Assembly (NCBI RefSeq): GCF_010093045.1
Contig: NZ_CP048115.1
Location: 4,154,001-4,218,000 of the forward strand
DNA length: 64,000 bases
Reading direction: 5' to 3'
DNA from: Mucilaginibacter sp. 14171R-50
GTDB taxonomy: Bacteria; Bacteroidota; Bacteroidia; Sphingobacteriales; Sphingobacteriaceae
Positions 37,492-46,887 of this stretch are shown here, one piece after another. Under the pieces are notes generated by a model. The model saw nothing but the letters and a program-made list of their open reading frames with translations, was not told the DNA's origin and did no database searches. Numbering within the stretch: position 1 is the first letter of the stretch; each line of letters opens with the position of its first letter. The translations under genes and the position numbers were made by a program.

Positions 37492-37507
37492 TACTATTTG
37501 ATTTAGC
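37492..37507. promoter_or_regulatory. Operator half-site upstream of the gntR-type gene
   Basis: TACTATTTGATTTAGC has an exact right half (GATTTAGC) and no clear left half. It is 217 bases before the GntR ATG; a role in linking the rhamnose and mannan modules is speculative. Confidence 0.3.
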
Positions 37508-37569
37508 CTTATTTACGGGGAATTATGCACTTGATGGGAAACTTCAATTTTATTTTTAAGCAAGATGCG

Positions 37570-37598
37570 GTTGAACCGCCTGCGATTTAAGGTTCGAC
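37570..37598 (+). terminator. Weak hairpin after the propeller remnant
   Basis: GTTGAACC (37570-37577) pairs with GGTTCGAC (37591-37598), eight pairs including one G-T. A T-rich but interrupted stretch (CTTTTATTTTT) follows a few bases later. It could be the old terminator of the truncated gene. Confidence 0.35.
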
Positions 37599-37724
37599 AG
37601 CTACTTTTATTTTTCAAAAATGTTTAAAGAAAAAACCGGCATCCCTCCTACAGATTATCGTAAAAGGGCATTAGGGTTATTATAGCGTCTAAAAGCCAAA
37701 ACTACTGGTATATTTACCTTGTTG

Positions 37725-38750
37725 ATGAAAAATTACTTAAAAATATTAAGGATAGACGAATATTCTATAACGCCGTATTACGCGCAGATATATAATTCCA
37801 TTTTGCGGGCTATTGAAGAAAAGGTGATCGATAAAGATGATATCCTGCCTTCCATAAACGACTTGAGCATAGCGCTTGATATTTCAAGAAACACCATTAC
37901 CCGTGCTTATAATGATCTTAAAAAGATCGGCGTTATCAGTTCTATTCCTGGTAAGGGCTATTTTATATCCAATACACGCGTAGATCAGTCGGTTAAGGTA
38001 CTGCTGTTGTTCAATAAGCTAAGCAGTCACAAAAAATTACTGTATGATGCCTTCGCCGAAGCGCTCGCCCAAAAAGCATCTATCGATTTTTATATTTATA
38101 ACAGCAATTTTAATTTCTTTAAAAAGCTTTTGCTTGAAAAAGTAGATAAATACGATAAGGTGGTTATTGTGCCGCATTTCAGGGACAAAGCCGATAATGC
38201 ATTTGAAGTAATAAACGAGGTACCGAAGAATAAACTGATTTTGCTGGGAAAACTGGTAGATGGCGTTACTGGCGAATTTGGAGCGGTTTACGAAGATTTT
38301 GAGAATGATATTTTTAACGCCCTTACCGATCTGATCGAAAAAATCCGCCAGTACACCACGTTAACAATCATATTTCCTAAGCAAAGCTATTTCTCTACCG
38401 ATATATTGATCGGCTTTCTTAACTTTTGCAAAACCTACAACTGCTACTACGATATCATATCCGACCTGAAAACCGAGACCATAGTTAAAAACACCCTGTA
38501 CATTACACTCACAGAAGACGACCTGGTACAACTGATAGATAATACACTTAGCCTTGGGTACACAGTTGGGGAGGACGTGGGCATCATTTCGTATAATGAA
38601 ACGGCGTTAAAAAGACTGATGCTAAATGGCATCACTACCATATCAACCGATTTTAGATATATGGGAGAAAAAGCTGCCGGGTTGGTGTTGGATAACTCGA
38701 CACAACATTTAAAAGTGCCGTTTAATACAGTTATCAGGAATTCGCTGTAA
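37725..38750 (+). CDS. GntR-family regulator with periplasmic-binding-like sensor domain
   Basis: A 341-residue regulator. The N-terminal winged helix (about residues 1-75) holds LPSINDLSIALDISRNTITRAY and the wing GVISSIPGKGYFI. The rest (about 85-341) resembles a LacI-type sugar-binding domain: VKVLLLFNKLSSHKK, then a second lobe ending in GITTISTDFRYMGEKAAGLVL. This is the AraR-like architecture that senses free sugars or sugar phosphates. Adjacent to GH106 and the rha genes, it is the probable rhamnose-responsive regulator. ATG 37725 is preferred to TTG 37719. GGTA-TATT-TACC lies at 37707-37718, just before the start, and may be its own operator. Confidence 0.87.
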   Translation: MKNYLKILRIDEYSITPYYAQIYNSILRAIEEKVIDKDDILPSINDLSIALDISRNTITRAYNDLKKIGVISSIPGKGYFISNTRVDQSVKVLLLFNKLSSHKKLLYDAFAEALAQKASIDFYIYNSNFNFFKKLLLEKVDKYDKVVIVPHFRDKADNAFEVINEVPKNKLILLGKLVDGVTGEFGAVYEDFENDIFNALTDLIEKIRQYTTLTIIFPKQSYFSTDILIGFLNFCKTYNCYYDIISDLKTETIVKNTLYITLTEDDLVQLIDNTLSLGYTVGEDVGIISYNETALKRLMLNGITTISTDFRYMGEKAAGLVLDNSTQHLKVPFNTVIRNSL

Positions 38751-38824
38751 CGATAACATCGCTTCGTACTCGCCAGGCTCCAATCAGTGACAATTGCTCG
38801 GCGGGTGTTCACAGTACGTTAACC

Positions 38825-41800
38825 TTATTTTTGATTTACAACCTCAATACGCACCGGCCCTAATAAACCCGACGATTCTAACTTATCCGTTGGATGAAAC
38901 CGTTGATTACTCAACCATGTTTTTCGCGCTGATGCGGGTAGTTTACTATCACCTATCAAACGGTTTACCCACGTATTTACCACTTTAATCTCCAGCTTAT
39001 TTTCGCCGGACTTTACGGCGGCAGTTACATCAACTTTGTAGGGAGCTGTCCAGGCGCCGCCAACGGTAAGGCCGTTTACCTTTACTTTGGCGATCGCCTT
39101 TGCCACTCCCAGGTTTAAAAATACCTTTTGGCCTTTTTTTATAGCAGTTAATGTAAATGTATTATTATAAAATGCCGTACCCGAATAATATCGGATGCTA
39201 TCATTAGGGTGAACCGACCAATCACTCAGCGTATTGAATATAACGGGGTTGACCGGGCCGCGCATTTTACTGTCGAACTTTACCGTCCATGGTTTATTGA
39301 TGGCTTTTATTTGCACAGGTACAGGGTAATTTGGTGTGGTCGAGACTGAAGTTTGCGCATCCTGCCTGAAAATAATAAAGGCGCTTTCCGACGGGGCAAG
39401 TTCAAGCGGCACGGTAGTAACACCGGCTGTTTGTGTGTACTCCGGCAATTCACGTACGCTTCCGCTAACGGCATCCCATAGCTCGGGGCGTTTACCGGTG
39501 ACGCGGAACTGCGGCGCTATTTTAACCGTTTTGTTTTCCTGGTTAGATATGAAATAGATCGAGCCATCAACTACTTTACGGTGGATAAACAACGTGGAAT
39601 TATTTTCCGTGATCCTGGCATCCGGAATAACTTTGATCAGGTCCAGCGCTTCCTGCAGCTGCATATTACTGATCACCATCCCCTTGCCTACCTTGTTTGT
39701 TTTGATAGATGTGCCGTTAATATTGCCCCATAATTCGTTAGCCAGTTTGCTAAGCTGCGCATCAGCCGCCGGATAATTCTGCAAACTTGGCGAGGTTACA
39801 GGCTTAGGGCCCAAAACAACTGCGCCTTGCTGCACCAGTTCTTTTATTTTTAAAAGCAATTCCGGGCGCATGGTGGTTAACTGCGGCAATACCAGGATGC
39901 TATATTGCATACCGTCCGGCAAAACCAATTTACCGTTTTTTACACTTAACCTGGTTTTTATTACCTCACCGTTAATATAATCAAACGAATACCCCTGTGG
40001 TAGTTCAGGATCTTGAGTACCGGTCATCTTTGGCGCGTCCTCGCTTATAAAGTAGGCTACATCTGCAACATATTTACCTTGCTGCAGCATCATGTTACAA
40101 CGCTTGATATATTTCAGGAAGATATCCATATCATAAAACCAGGTGTTTAACCGGTTAAATTCAGTACCAAAAAACGCGCTGATGCCGGGTGCTTTATCTT
40201 GATAAGGCTGGCTGATGTATACGTGCATTAGCGTATTATTAATTCCTTCTGTAAAAAAGCGATCTGCGCGTTGCTTCAGCAATGCGGGATAACGTGCATA
40301 CGGGCCGCCGGCGCATGTAAATGACTCGGCCGAAACCTTTGTTTTCCCGTAAATATGCGCTGCGGATGAGGCCGCTCGGTTCTCAATATCGCCCAGCATG
40401 CCTTCGTTCCAAAATTCACCACCTATCTCATCCGACTGCCCGCCATACTGCAAAAACTCGCCCGGGAAACCCCAGTGCCCGTAATTTTCCAGCCAGGTAG
40501 TAAGCCCATGCTGATGGCTGATATCGCGCAGGCCGCCAACATAATCATAAGCTACCCTATCGGCAACAAAACGGCGTAAGTCCCAAAGGAAACGGTCTGA
40601 TTGATCCTCACTGCCCACTACTTTTCCCTGTAAAACCGGAATATACGGCGTTGGGTTATAACCGTAAATGCTTTCAAACTTTTGTATCATGCCGTCTGTC
40701 CAGTTTTGGCCACCGGTTTCGTAGCTGTCTGCAACCGTCACCTTCCAGGTTCTGCGGTCGGCAGCGGGGATGCGTTTAATAATTTCTCCTAAATAAGCAT
40801 CAAAATGCGCGGCAATATGCTCTTTGCTCATTTTATCGGTTTCCAGGCCGGTGCCCTGGGCCGAGGCTGGCCCATTGGTCACATTAGTTGGTGTCATCCC
40901 GGTACGTTCAATGATCCAGTTTCCGGCCGGCACTTGCCATGCTAGTGTGCCATCGGCCGTCATGTATCTTGATATATCAATCACCTTTGCAGGGTCTATT
41001 ATGTATTTGCTGTCGTCAATAACAGGCTGCGCCGCCCATTGGTAAGCATTCCAGTACGGAAACGGTGTTTGCCACATCTTGGCAAGCGTTTTTTCTACAT
41101 AATTTTCCAACACCGGGGTTGATGACAACTTTATTTCTGCGATACCGCCATTATCGGTCTTTGTAAACAGTAACCGAAAATTATTAGATGTGGTAGCAGG
41201 AATAGAGATTGCAGCCGGCCCGTAAGGGTCAAAGCCAACGTTAGTAGCGTCGTTACTGCAGTCTATCATAAAATGCTTTATGGTTATGTAGGCGCCATTG
41301 TTTTTAACTTGTATATCCCCTTCCAGCGTCATACGCCTGCGGGCGGGGACAATAACCAGGCTGCGTGCGGTATATACCTTTTTAATGGTGATATCTATTG
41401 TATAACGCTTATTCGCTTCAAAATCTACCGCTGTGGAGTCGGTATGATCTGTGATCTTAGCAAGATTGTTAATAAAGGGTGCTGAACTTAAAACGGGTTT
41501 CAGATCTCTGATATCTGTTCCATAGTTTGCGTTAACTGGATAAGCCAGCACCTTAACATCCTGGAAATTCTTCTGCGGCTTTACCAGTTTGGTATTAAAT
41601 TTATAAGGCCCCTTTACCGCTATTTGAGATGATGTTAAATAGCGCATTGCCTGCTCCGGCTTAACCCATGGCCCGCCGGATTGGCTCCAACCCGGGCTGT
41701 TAAATATCCCTATCTCAATATTTAGCTCGGTAGCCCTTTTTAGCGCGGCATGTAAAATATCCCACCACTCATTGGTAAATATTTTCACTTTGCCGGGGGG

Positions 41801-42088
41801 CACGTCGTCTTGCCATATATTACCTATAAAAGCACGGTTAATGCCCACTTTCTTCATCGATTCCAGATCGTGGATCACACCTTCTTGAGATATATTATCC
41901 GATATCCAGTACCAATAAACACTGGTTTGGATAGAATCAGGAGCGGTTATAAAGCCCGTTTCAAGTTGGGCCATCGGCTTAATTTTATTTACCTGTACTA
42001 TTTGCTTTTTTGTGCTGCAGGCGTATAAAAATAAACTGGCAAGCGATATGTAAACAAACGCAGGGCGTAGCTTTTTAATAATAAACAT
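38825..42088 (-). CDS. GH106 alpha-L-rhamnosidase, lipoprotein
   Basis: A 1087-residue protein with a lipobox (LYAC, Cys 24), so likely anchored at the outer membrane or cell surface. The sequence is typical of GH106: YWYWISDNISQEGVIHDLESMKKVGINRAF near the N-terminus (quoted in part: VYWYWISDNISQEG), GIFNSPGWSQSGGPW, then SAESFTCAGG and IYISQPYQDK-like segments of the TIM barrel, and C-terminal beta-sandwich domains with WDAVSGSV and a galactose-binding-like fold (SGTAFYNNTFTL). GH106 enzymes are inverting, calcium-dependent rhamnosidases. It is divergent from rhaT; the gap holds an inverted repeat at 42207-42241. It converges on the GntR gene. Confidence 0.9.
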   Translation of the reverse strand: MFIIKKLRPAFVYISLASLFLYACSTKKQIVQVNKIKPMAQLETGFITAPDSIQTSVYWYWISDNISQEGVIHDLESMKKVGINRAFIGNIWQDDVPPGKVKIFTNEWWDILHAALKRATELNIEIGIFNSPGWSQSGGPWVKPEQAMRYLTSSQIAVKGPYKFNTKLVKPQKNFQDVKVLAYPVNANYGTDIRDLKPVLSSAPFINNLAKITDHTDSTAVDFEANKRYTIDITIKKVYTARSLVIVPARRRMTLEGDIQVKNNGAYITIKHFMIDCSNDATNVGFDPYGPAAISIPATTSNNFRLLFTKTDNGGIAEIKLSSTPVLENYVEKTLAKMWQTPFPYWNAYQWAAQPVIDDSKYIIDPAKVIDISRYMTADGTLAWQVPAGNWIIERTGMTPTNVTNGPASAQGTGLETDKMSKEHIAAHFDAYLGEIIKRIPAADRRTWKVTVADSYETGGQNWTDGMIQKFESIYGYNPTPYIPVLQGKVVGSEDQSDRFLWDLRRFVADRVAYDYVGGLRDISHQHGLTTWLENYGHWGFPGEFLQYGGQSDEIGGEFWNEGMLGDIENRAASSAAHIYGKTKVSAESFTCAGGPYARYPALLKQRADRFFTEGINNTLMHVYISQPYQDKAPGISAFFGTEFNRLNTWFYDMDIFLKYIKRCNMMLQQGKYVADVAYFISEDAPKMTGTQDPELPQGYSFDYINGEVIKTRLSVKNGKLVLPDGMQYSILVLPQLTTMRPELLLKIKELVQQGAVVLGPKPVTSPSLQNYPAADAQLSKLANELWGNINGTSIKTNKVGKGMVISNMQLQEALDLIKVIPDARITENNSTLFIHRKVVDGSIYFISNQENKTVKIAPQFRVTGKRPELWDAVSGSVRELPEYTQTAGVTTVPLELAPSESAFIIFRQDAQTSVSTTPNYPVPVQIKAINKPWTVKFDSKMRGPVNPVIFNTLSDWSVHPNDSIRYYSGTAFYNNTFTLTAIKKGQKVFLNLGVAKAIAKVKVNGLTVGGAWTAPYKVDVTAAVKSGENKLEIKVVNTWVNRLIGDSKLPASARKTWLSNQRFHPTDKLESSGLLGPVRIEVVNQK

Positions 42089-42206
42089 TCGTGGTTCAGT
42101 TGGTTAATCGGCTTAAAGGTTAAGCGTTTTCGAAAGTATCTTAAATTATCAATTTAACTATACCCAGCTATACCATCACTGATTACGGCCGTTTAAAATT
42201 CCGGAA

Positions 42207-42241
42207 GGTAACAGATAGGGATGGTTAAACAAACTGTTACC
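42207..42241. promoter_or_regulatory. Inverted repeat between GH106 and rhaT, possible GntR operator
   Basis: GGTAACAG (42207-42214) and CTGTTACC (42234-42241) are perfect 8-bp inverted arms with a 19-base spacer. The element lies 45 bases before the rhaT ATG and 118 bases before the GH106 start. GGTA and TACC ends also appear in the short palindrome before the gntR-type gene, so a shared operator is plausible. Confidence 0.5.
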
Positions 42242-42286
42242 TTTATTATTGCCTTAACCATTTATAATAAACCCAAATCCTAAATT

Positions 42287-43369
42287 ATGCAAGCAATCTT
42301 TGGTGTCATCTTTCACTTTATCGGTGGCTTTGCCTCCGGTAGCTTTTACATTCCCTATAAAAAAGTAAAGGGCTGGGCCTGGGAAAGTTTCTGGATAGTA
42401 GGCGGCATCTTTTCCTGGCTTATCATCCCTCCGCTGGCTGCCTGGTTAACCATACCAAACTTTATGGATATTATCAGCCAAACTAACGGCCAGATATTGT
42501 TGCTTACCTATTTTTTTGGTTTGCTTTGGGGTATAGGCGGCTTAACCTACGGACTTGGCGTACGGTACCTTGGGGTATCATTAGGCAGCACCATTATATT
42601 GGGCCTATGTGCAGTGTTTGGCTCCATCATACCTTCGGTTTATTATAACTTTTTCCCTAAAGAAGGTAAAGACAGTTTTAGCATGATGCTGCACAGCCAA
42701 TGGGGTCAAATGGTTTTGCTGGGTATCGTTATCTGTGCAATTGGTATTATCATCTGCGGTAAAGCAGGTACATTAAAAGAAAACGAGTTAGCCAAAAACC
42801 AAACGGTAGCCGAAGAAAATAAAGAGTACCGCTTTGGCCTTGGTATTTTTGTAGCCATTGTGTCGGGGGTGCTGAGCGCCTGTTTTAATTTCGGTATCGA
42901 GGCGGGCAAATCAATGGCCGATGCGGCTAATGTGGCCTGGAAGGCATTGCACCCTAACGCAGGTAATTTTCTGTTTCAAAACAATGTTATTTATATAGTG
43001 ATATTATGGGGCGGCCTTACTACCAACTTTATCTGGTGTATGATTCTGAATGCGAGGAATAAGACTTTCAGTAATTATACCGACGGGCAAAAACCGCTAT
43101 TAAAGAACTACATCTTTTCGGCTCTTGCAGGCACCACCTGGTTCCTGCAGTTCTTTTTTTACGGCATGGGCGAAAGTAAGTTGGGCAATGGTGCAAGCTC
43201 GTGGATCCTGCACATGGCATTCATCATCCTGATAGCAAATGCCTGGGGCTTATTATTAAAGGAATGGAAAGGGGTTAGTAAAAAAGCAATATACACCGTT
43301 ATAGCCGGCATCGCTACCATTATCGTATCGGTATTGGTGGTTGGTTATGGTAATTCAATAAAACCCTGA
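42287..43369 (+). CDS. rhaT: L-rhamnose/proton symporter RhaT
   Basis: A 360-residue inner-membrane protein with about ten hydrophobic helices. It matches the RhaT family in length and in landmarks such as FHFIGGFASGSFYIPYKKVK at the N-terminus, GLLWGIGGLTYGLGVRYLGV, GLCAVFGSIIP and the end region WGLLLKEWKG. RhaT imports L-rhamnose with a proton. It begins the plus-strand rha operon (rhaT, rhaD, rhaI, rhaK, GH78), with gaps of 45, 69, 11 and 94 bases. It would take up rhamnose freed in the periplasm by the GH106 and GH78 enzymes. Confidence 0.94.
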   Translation: MQAIFGVIFHFIGGFASGSFYIPYKKVKGWAWESFWIVGGIFSWLIIPPLAAWLTIPNFMDIISQTNGQILLLTYFFGLLWGIGGLTYGLGVRYLGVSLGSTIILGLCAVFGSIIPSVYYNFFPKEGKDSFSMMLHSQWGQMVLLGIVICAIGIIICGKAGTLKENELAKNQTVAEENKEYRFGLGIFVAIVSGVLSACFNFGIEAGKSMADAANVAWKALHPNAGNFLFQNNVIYIVILWGGLTTNFIWCMILNARNKTFSNYTDGQKPLLKNYIFSALAGTTWFLQFFFYGMGESKLGNGASSWILHMAFIILIANAWGLLLKEWKGVSKKAIYTVIAGIATIIVSVLVVGYGNSIKP

Positions 43370-43414
43370 TAAAGCATTAATAATTTAACAATCATACAAA
43401 TCAACGATTAACAT

Positions 43415-45532
43415 ATGTCTACTACAACTCAATTTAAACATGTAAGTTACTTATGGGACGATGCTAAGGCTGCGGCCCTGGCCGGAGACGAGGTAGCATT
43501 ACTGATATACCGTTCAAACCTGCTTGGCGCCGATCTGCGCCTTACCAACTACGGCGGGGGCAACACTTCATGCAAGGTAACTGATAAAGACCCTTTGACG
43601 GGGAAAGAGGTAGAAGTAATGTGGATAAAAGGGTCCGGAGGCGATATCGGTACGCTTAAAAAGAGCGGCCTGGCGGCTTTATACGTTGACAGACTAAGAA
43701 GCCTGAAAAACGTTTATCGCGGTGTAGAGCATGAGGACGAAATGGTGGAGTTGTTTAACCATAGTATCTTCGATCTTAATTCAAAAGCGCCATCTATCGA
43801 TACACCGCTGCACGGCTTTTTACCCTTTAAACACATCGACCACCTGCACCCCGATGCTGCAATTGCCATAGCCGCAGCAAAAGATGGTGAAAAGATTACG
43901 CAGGAATTGTTCGGCGGTACTATTGGCTGGGTAGGCTGGCAGCGCCCCGGTTTCGACCTCGGTCTGCAATTAAAAGAGTGCCTGGATAATAACCCTGGCA
44001 TCCGTGGCATTATGTTAGGTTCGCACGGGCTATTTACCTGGGGCGATACAGCTTACGAAAGTTACATAAACACCCTGGAAGTAATTGAAAAATGTGCTGA
44101 ATACCTGGAAGAAAGCTACGGTAAAAAAGGCCCTGTATTTGGCGGCCAAAAGCTGGAAAGCCTGCCTGCTGATGATCGAAAAAAGCAAGCCGCGACGCTT
44201 GCACCAGTTCTGCGTGGTTTCTGCTCGTCAAAAACCAGGATGATAGGCCATTTTACGGATGATGCCCGTGTACTGGAATTTATCAACTCAAACGACCTGG
44301 ACAGGCTGGCCCCGTTAGGCACCAGCTGCCCCGACCACTTTTTACGTACAAAGATCAGCCCGCTGGTATTAGACTTGAACGCTGCCGACGACCTGAGCGA
44401 TGTAGCCGCTTTAAAAGAGAAACTAAATCCTGCATTTGAGGCCTATCGCCAAATGTATACTGATTATTACAACACCTGTAAACACCCTAACAGCCCAGCT
44501 ATACGCGATGCGAACCCCGTAGTGATACTTTACCCCGGTGTCGGTATGTTCACCTTTGCTAAGGATAAACAAACCGCACGCGTTGCCGCGGAGTTTTATA
44601 CCAACGCCATCAACGTAATGAAAGGCGCCGAAGCCATATCTGAATACACTTCTCTACCGCGACAGGAAGCTTTTGATATTGAGTACTGGTTACTGGAAGA
44701 AGCTAAACTACAACGCATGCCAAAACCTAAGGCGCTTTCGGGCCGTGTTGCTTTGGTAACAGGCAGTGCGGGTGGTATTGGTAAAGCTATTGCCAAAAAA
44801 TTTGCGCAGGAAGGTGCAGTGGTTGTTTTAAACGATATGAACGCAGAGCGCTTAGCCGGTGCAGAAGAAGAATTTAACGGCCTTTTTGGTAAGGATGCCT
44901 ACGCTTTAGCGGTGATGGATGTTACTAATACCGACCAGATCCAGGCTACGATGGATATTGCGGCACTGCAATTTGGAGGTGTTGACCTGATTGTAAATAA
45001 CGCGGGTTTATCTATCTCTAAAACTATTGGCGATACCACAGCGAAAGATTGGGACTTGCTGTATGATGTTTTAGTAAAAGGTCAGTTTTTTGTTACTCAG
45101 GCGGCAGTATCTGTTATGAAAAAACAGGATATTGGTGGCGATGTGATCAATATTGTGAGCAAAAACGCTCTGGTAAGCGGCCCTAATAACGCCGGTTATG
45201 GTAGCGCGAAAGCAGCGCAATTACACCTTAGCAGGCTAAATGCGGCCGAGTTGGGTAGCGATAAAATAAGGGTGAACGTAGTAAACCCTGATGCTGTTAT
45301 AAGCGATAGTAATATTTGGGCAGGCGGCTGGGCCGAAGGCCGCGCCAAAGCTTACGGTATTACTGTTGAGGAGTTACCCGCCTACTACGCCAGGCGTACT
45401 TTGCTAAACGAAACCATTTTACCTGATGATATAGCCAACGCGTGCTTTGCATTTGCGGGTGGTTTGCTTAACAAATCAACCGGTAATGTGCTTAATGTTG
45501 ATGGCGGCGTTGCCACAGCATTTGTACGATAA
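43415..45532 (+). CDS. rhaD: Bifunctional rhamnulose-1-phosphate aldolase / short-chain dehydrogenase
   Basis: A 705-residue two-domain enzyme. Residues 20-420 form a class II aldolase/adducin domain: YGGGNTSCKV (about 46-55), HIDHLHPDA with zinc-ligand His residues (about 140-148) and GSHGLFTWG (202-210). Residues 440-700 form an SDR domain: cofactor motif TGSAGGIG (449-456), NNAG (528-531), catalytic Tyr595 and Lys599 in YGSAK. The aldolase splits L-rhamnulose 1-phosphate into DHAP and L-lactaldehyde; the SDR part is believed to oxidise lactaldehyde to lactate. Such fusions (RhaEW/RhaD types) are known in Bacteroidota, Bacillus and others. Cytosolic. Confidence 0.93.
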   Translation: MSTTTQFKHVSYLWDDAKAAALAGDEVALLIYRSNLLGADLRLTNYGGGNTSCKVTDKDPLTGKEVEVMWIKGSGGDIGTLKKSGLAALYVDRLRSLKNVYRGVEHEDEMVELFNHSIFDLNSKAPSIDTPLHGFLPFKHIDHLHPDAAIAIAAAKDGEKITQELFGGTIGWVGWQRPGFDLGLQLKECLDNNPGIRGIMLGSHGLFTWGDTAYESYINTLEVIEKCAEYLEESYGKKGPVFGGQKLESLPADDRKKQAATLAPVLRGFCSSKTRMIGHFTDDARVLEFINSNDLDRLAPLGTSCPDHFLRTKISPLVLDLNAADDLSDVAALKEKLNPAFEAYRQMYTDYYNTCKHPNSPAIRDANPVVILYPGVGMFTFAKDKQTARVAAEFYTNAINVMKGAEAISEYTSLPRQEAFDIEYWLLEEAKLQRMPKPKALSGRVALVTGSAGGIGKAIAKKFAQEGAVVVLNDMNAERLAGAEEEFNGLFGKDAYALAVMDVTNTDQIQATMDIAALQFGGVDLIVNNAGLSISKTIGDTTAKDWDLLYDVLVKGQFFVTQAAVSVMKKQDIGGDVINIVSKNALVSGPNNAGYGSAKAAQLHLSRLNAAELGSDKIRVNVVNPDAVISDSNIWAGGWAEGRAKAYGITVEELPAYYARRTLLNETILPDDIANACFAFAGGLLNKSTGNVLNVDGGVATAFVR

Positions 45533-45552
45533 GTAATAGTATATATCAGTCC

Positions 45553-45573
45553 CCCCGCAACCAATGGCCGGGG
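45553..45573 (+). other. Short GC-rich hairpin between rhaD and rhaI
   Basis: CCCCG (45553-45557) and CGGGG (45569-45573) flank an 11-base loop and are followed by ATTTTAC. It could weaken read-through or protect mRNA ends inside the operon. It is short and lacks a proper T-run. Confidence 0.35.
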
Positions 45574-45601
45574 ATTTTACACCTCAATAAACCTGAGAAA
45601 G

Positions 45602-46876
45602 ATGCAGATAGAGAAACATTTAATTGATGAGCACAACCATCATTTAGCCAAAAAACATCAACGCAATTTTGAGCACATAGCTGCCGACATAAATAATGTC
45701 GACAGTATTTTAAAAAAACTTGTCGCTTTTAACGTGGCCATCCCGAGCTGGGCTTTAGGCACCGGCGGTACACGTTTCGGCAGGTTTAGCGGTGGCGGCG
45801 AGCCGCGCAGCCTAGAAGAAAAAATTGAAGATGTTGGCGTTATCCATGCACTGAACAGATCAAGCAATTCCATTTCGCTACATATTCCCTGGGATATCCC
45901 TGATAATGCCACGTCGATAAAACAACTGGCTTCGCAATTAGGCCTGCACTTTGATGCGGTAAATTCAAACACCTTCCAGGACCAGGCTAACGCAACGCAT
46001 AGCTATAAATACGGCTCGCTACACCATGTGGATAAGCTCGTGAGGGCACAAGCCATTGAGCATAACATCCAGGTGATCAATTATGGTAAGGAACTTGGTT
46101 CGAAGGCGTTATCAGTTTGGTTATCTGACGGTTCAAACTTTCCTGGTCAATTGAATTTCAGGCAGGCATTTCAACGCACGCATGAGAGCTTACAGGAAAT
46201 ATACAACGCGCTGCCAAACGACTGGAAGCTATGGATAGAATATAAGCCATTCGAACCTAATTTTTATTCTACCACAATCGGCGATTGGGGGCAATCCCTG
46301 CTGCTGGCTAACAAACTTGGTGATAAAGCTGCTACCCTGGTTGATCTCGGTCACCATTTACAAGGCACCAACATCGAGCAAATAGTTTCCCTGTTATTGA
46401 TGGAAGGTAAACTTGCAGGGTTCCATTTTAACGACTCTAAATATGGCGATGACGACCTTACCGTTGGCAGTATTAACCCCTACCAGTTGTTTTTAATATT
46501 TAATGAACTGGTAGAAGGTATGGACGCCCGCGGCATGGTCCACGCTACAGATATTGGGTGGATGATAGATGCATCGCACAATGTTAAAGACCCGATGGAA
46601 GATCTTTTACAATCAGTACAGGCTATTAAAATAGCTTACGCGCAGGCTTTACTGATAGATACAAAGGCTTTAAAGGCGGCGCAGCAAGACAACGAAGTAG
46701 CGCTTGCCCAGGAGATTTTGCAACAGGCCTATCGGACAGATGTACGGCCGCTGATAGCCGAAGCCTGCAGGCAGGCAGGCGGCTCTCTGGACCCCATCGG
46801 TGCTTACCGGAAACTTGAGGTGAGGAATAAGTTAATAAAAGAACGCGGCTTAAAAACAGTAGCCACCGGTTTATAA
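45602..46876 (+). CDS. rhaI: L-rhamnose isomerase, RhaI type
   Basis: A 424-residue cytosolic enzyme of the xylose-isomerase-like TIM-barrel superfamily, of the RhaI kind (Pseudomonas stutzeri L-RhI-like) rather than E. coli RhaA. Metal-ligand stretches are visible: WIEYKPFEPNFYSTT (Glu), LVDLGHH (Asp and His), GFHFNDSKYGDDDL (His and Asp) and HATDIGWMID (Asp). It interconverts L-rhamnose and L-rhamnulose. It stands between rhaD and rhaK in the operon, and is 11 bases before the kinase gene. Confidence 0.92.
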   Translation: MQIEKHLIDEHNHHLAKKHQRNFEHIAADINNVDSILKKLVAFNVAIPSWALGTGGTRFGRFSGGGEPRSLEEKIEDVGVIHALNRSSNSISLHIPWDIPDNATSIKQLASQLGLHFDAVNSNTFQDQANATHSYKYGSLHHVDKLVRAQAIEHNIQVINYGKELGSKALSVWLSDGSNFPGQLNFRQAFQRTHESLQEIYNALPNDWKLWIEYKPFEPNFYSTTIGDWGQSLLLANKLGDKAATLVDLGHHLQGTNIEQIVSLLLMEGKLAGFHFNDSKYGDDDLTVGSINPYQLFLIFNELVEGMDARGMVHATDIGWMIDASHNVKDPMEDLLQSVQAIKIAYAQALLIDTKALKAAQQDNEVALAQEILQQAYRTDVRPLIAEACRQAGGSLDPIGAYRKLEVRNKLIKERGLKTVATGL

Positions 46877-46887
46877 ACGAAAGCGAT

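Noticed and set aside
38765-38818. CGTACT ... AGTACG inverted arms between the GntR and GH106 stops
   Set aside because: Arms of 6 bp with a 42-base spacer and no T-run; too weak to call a terminator.
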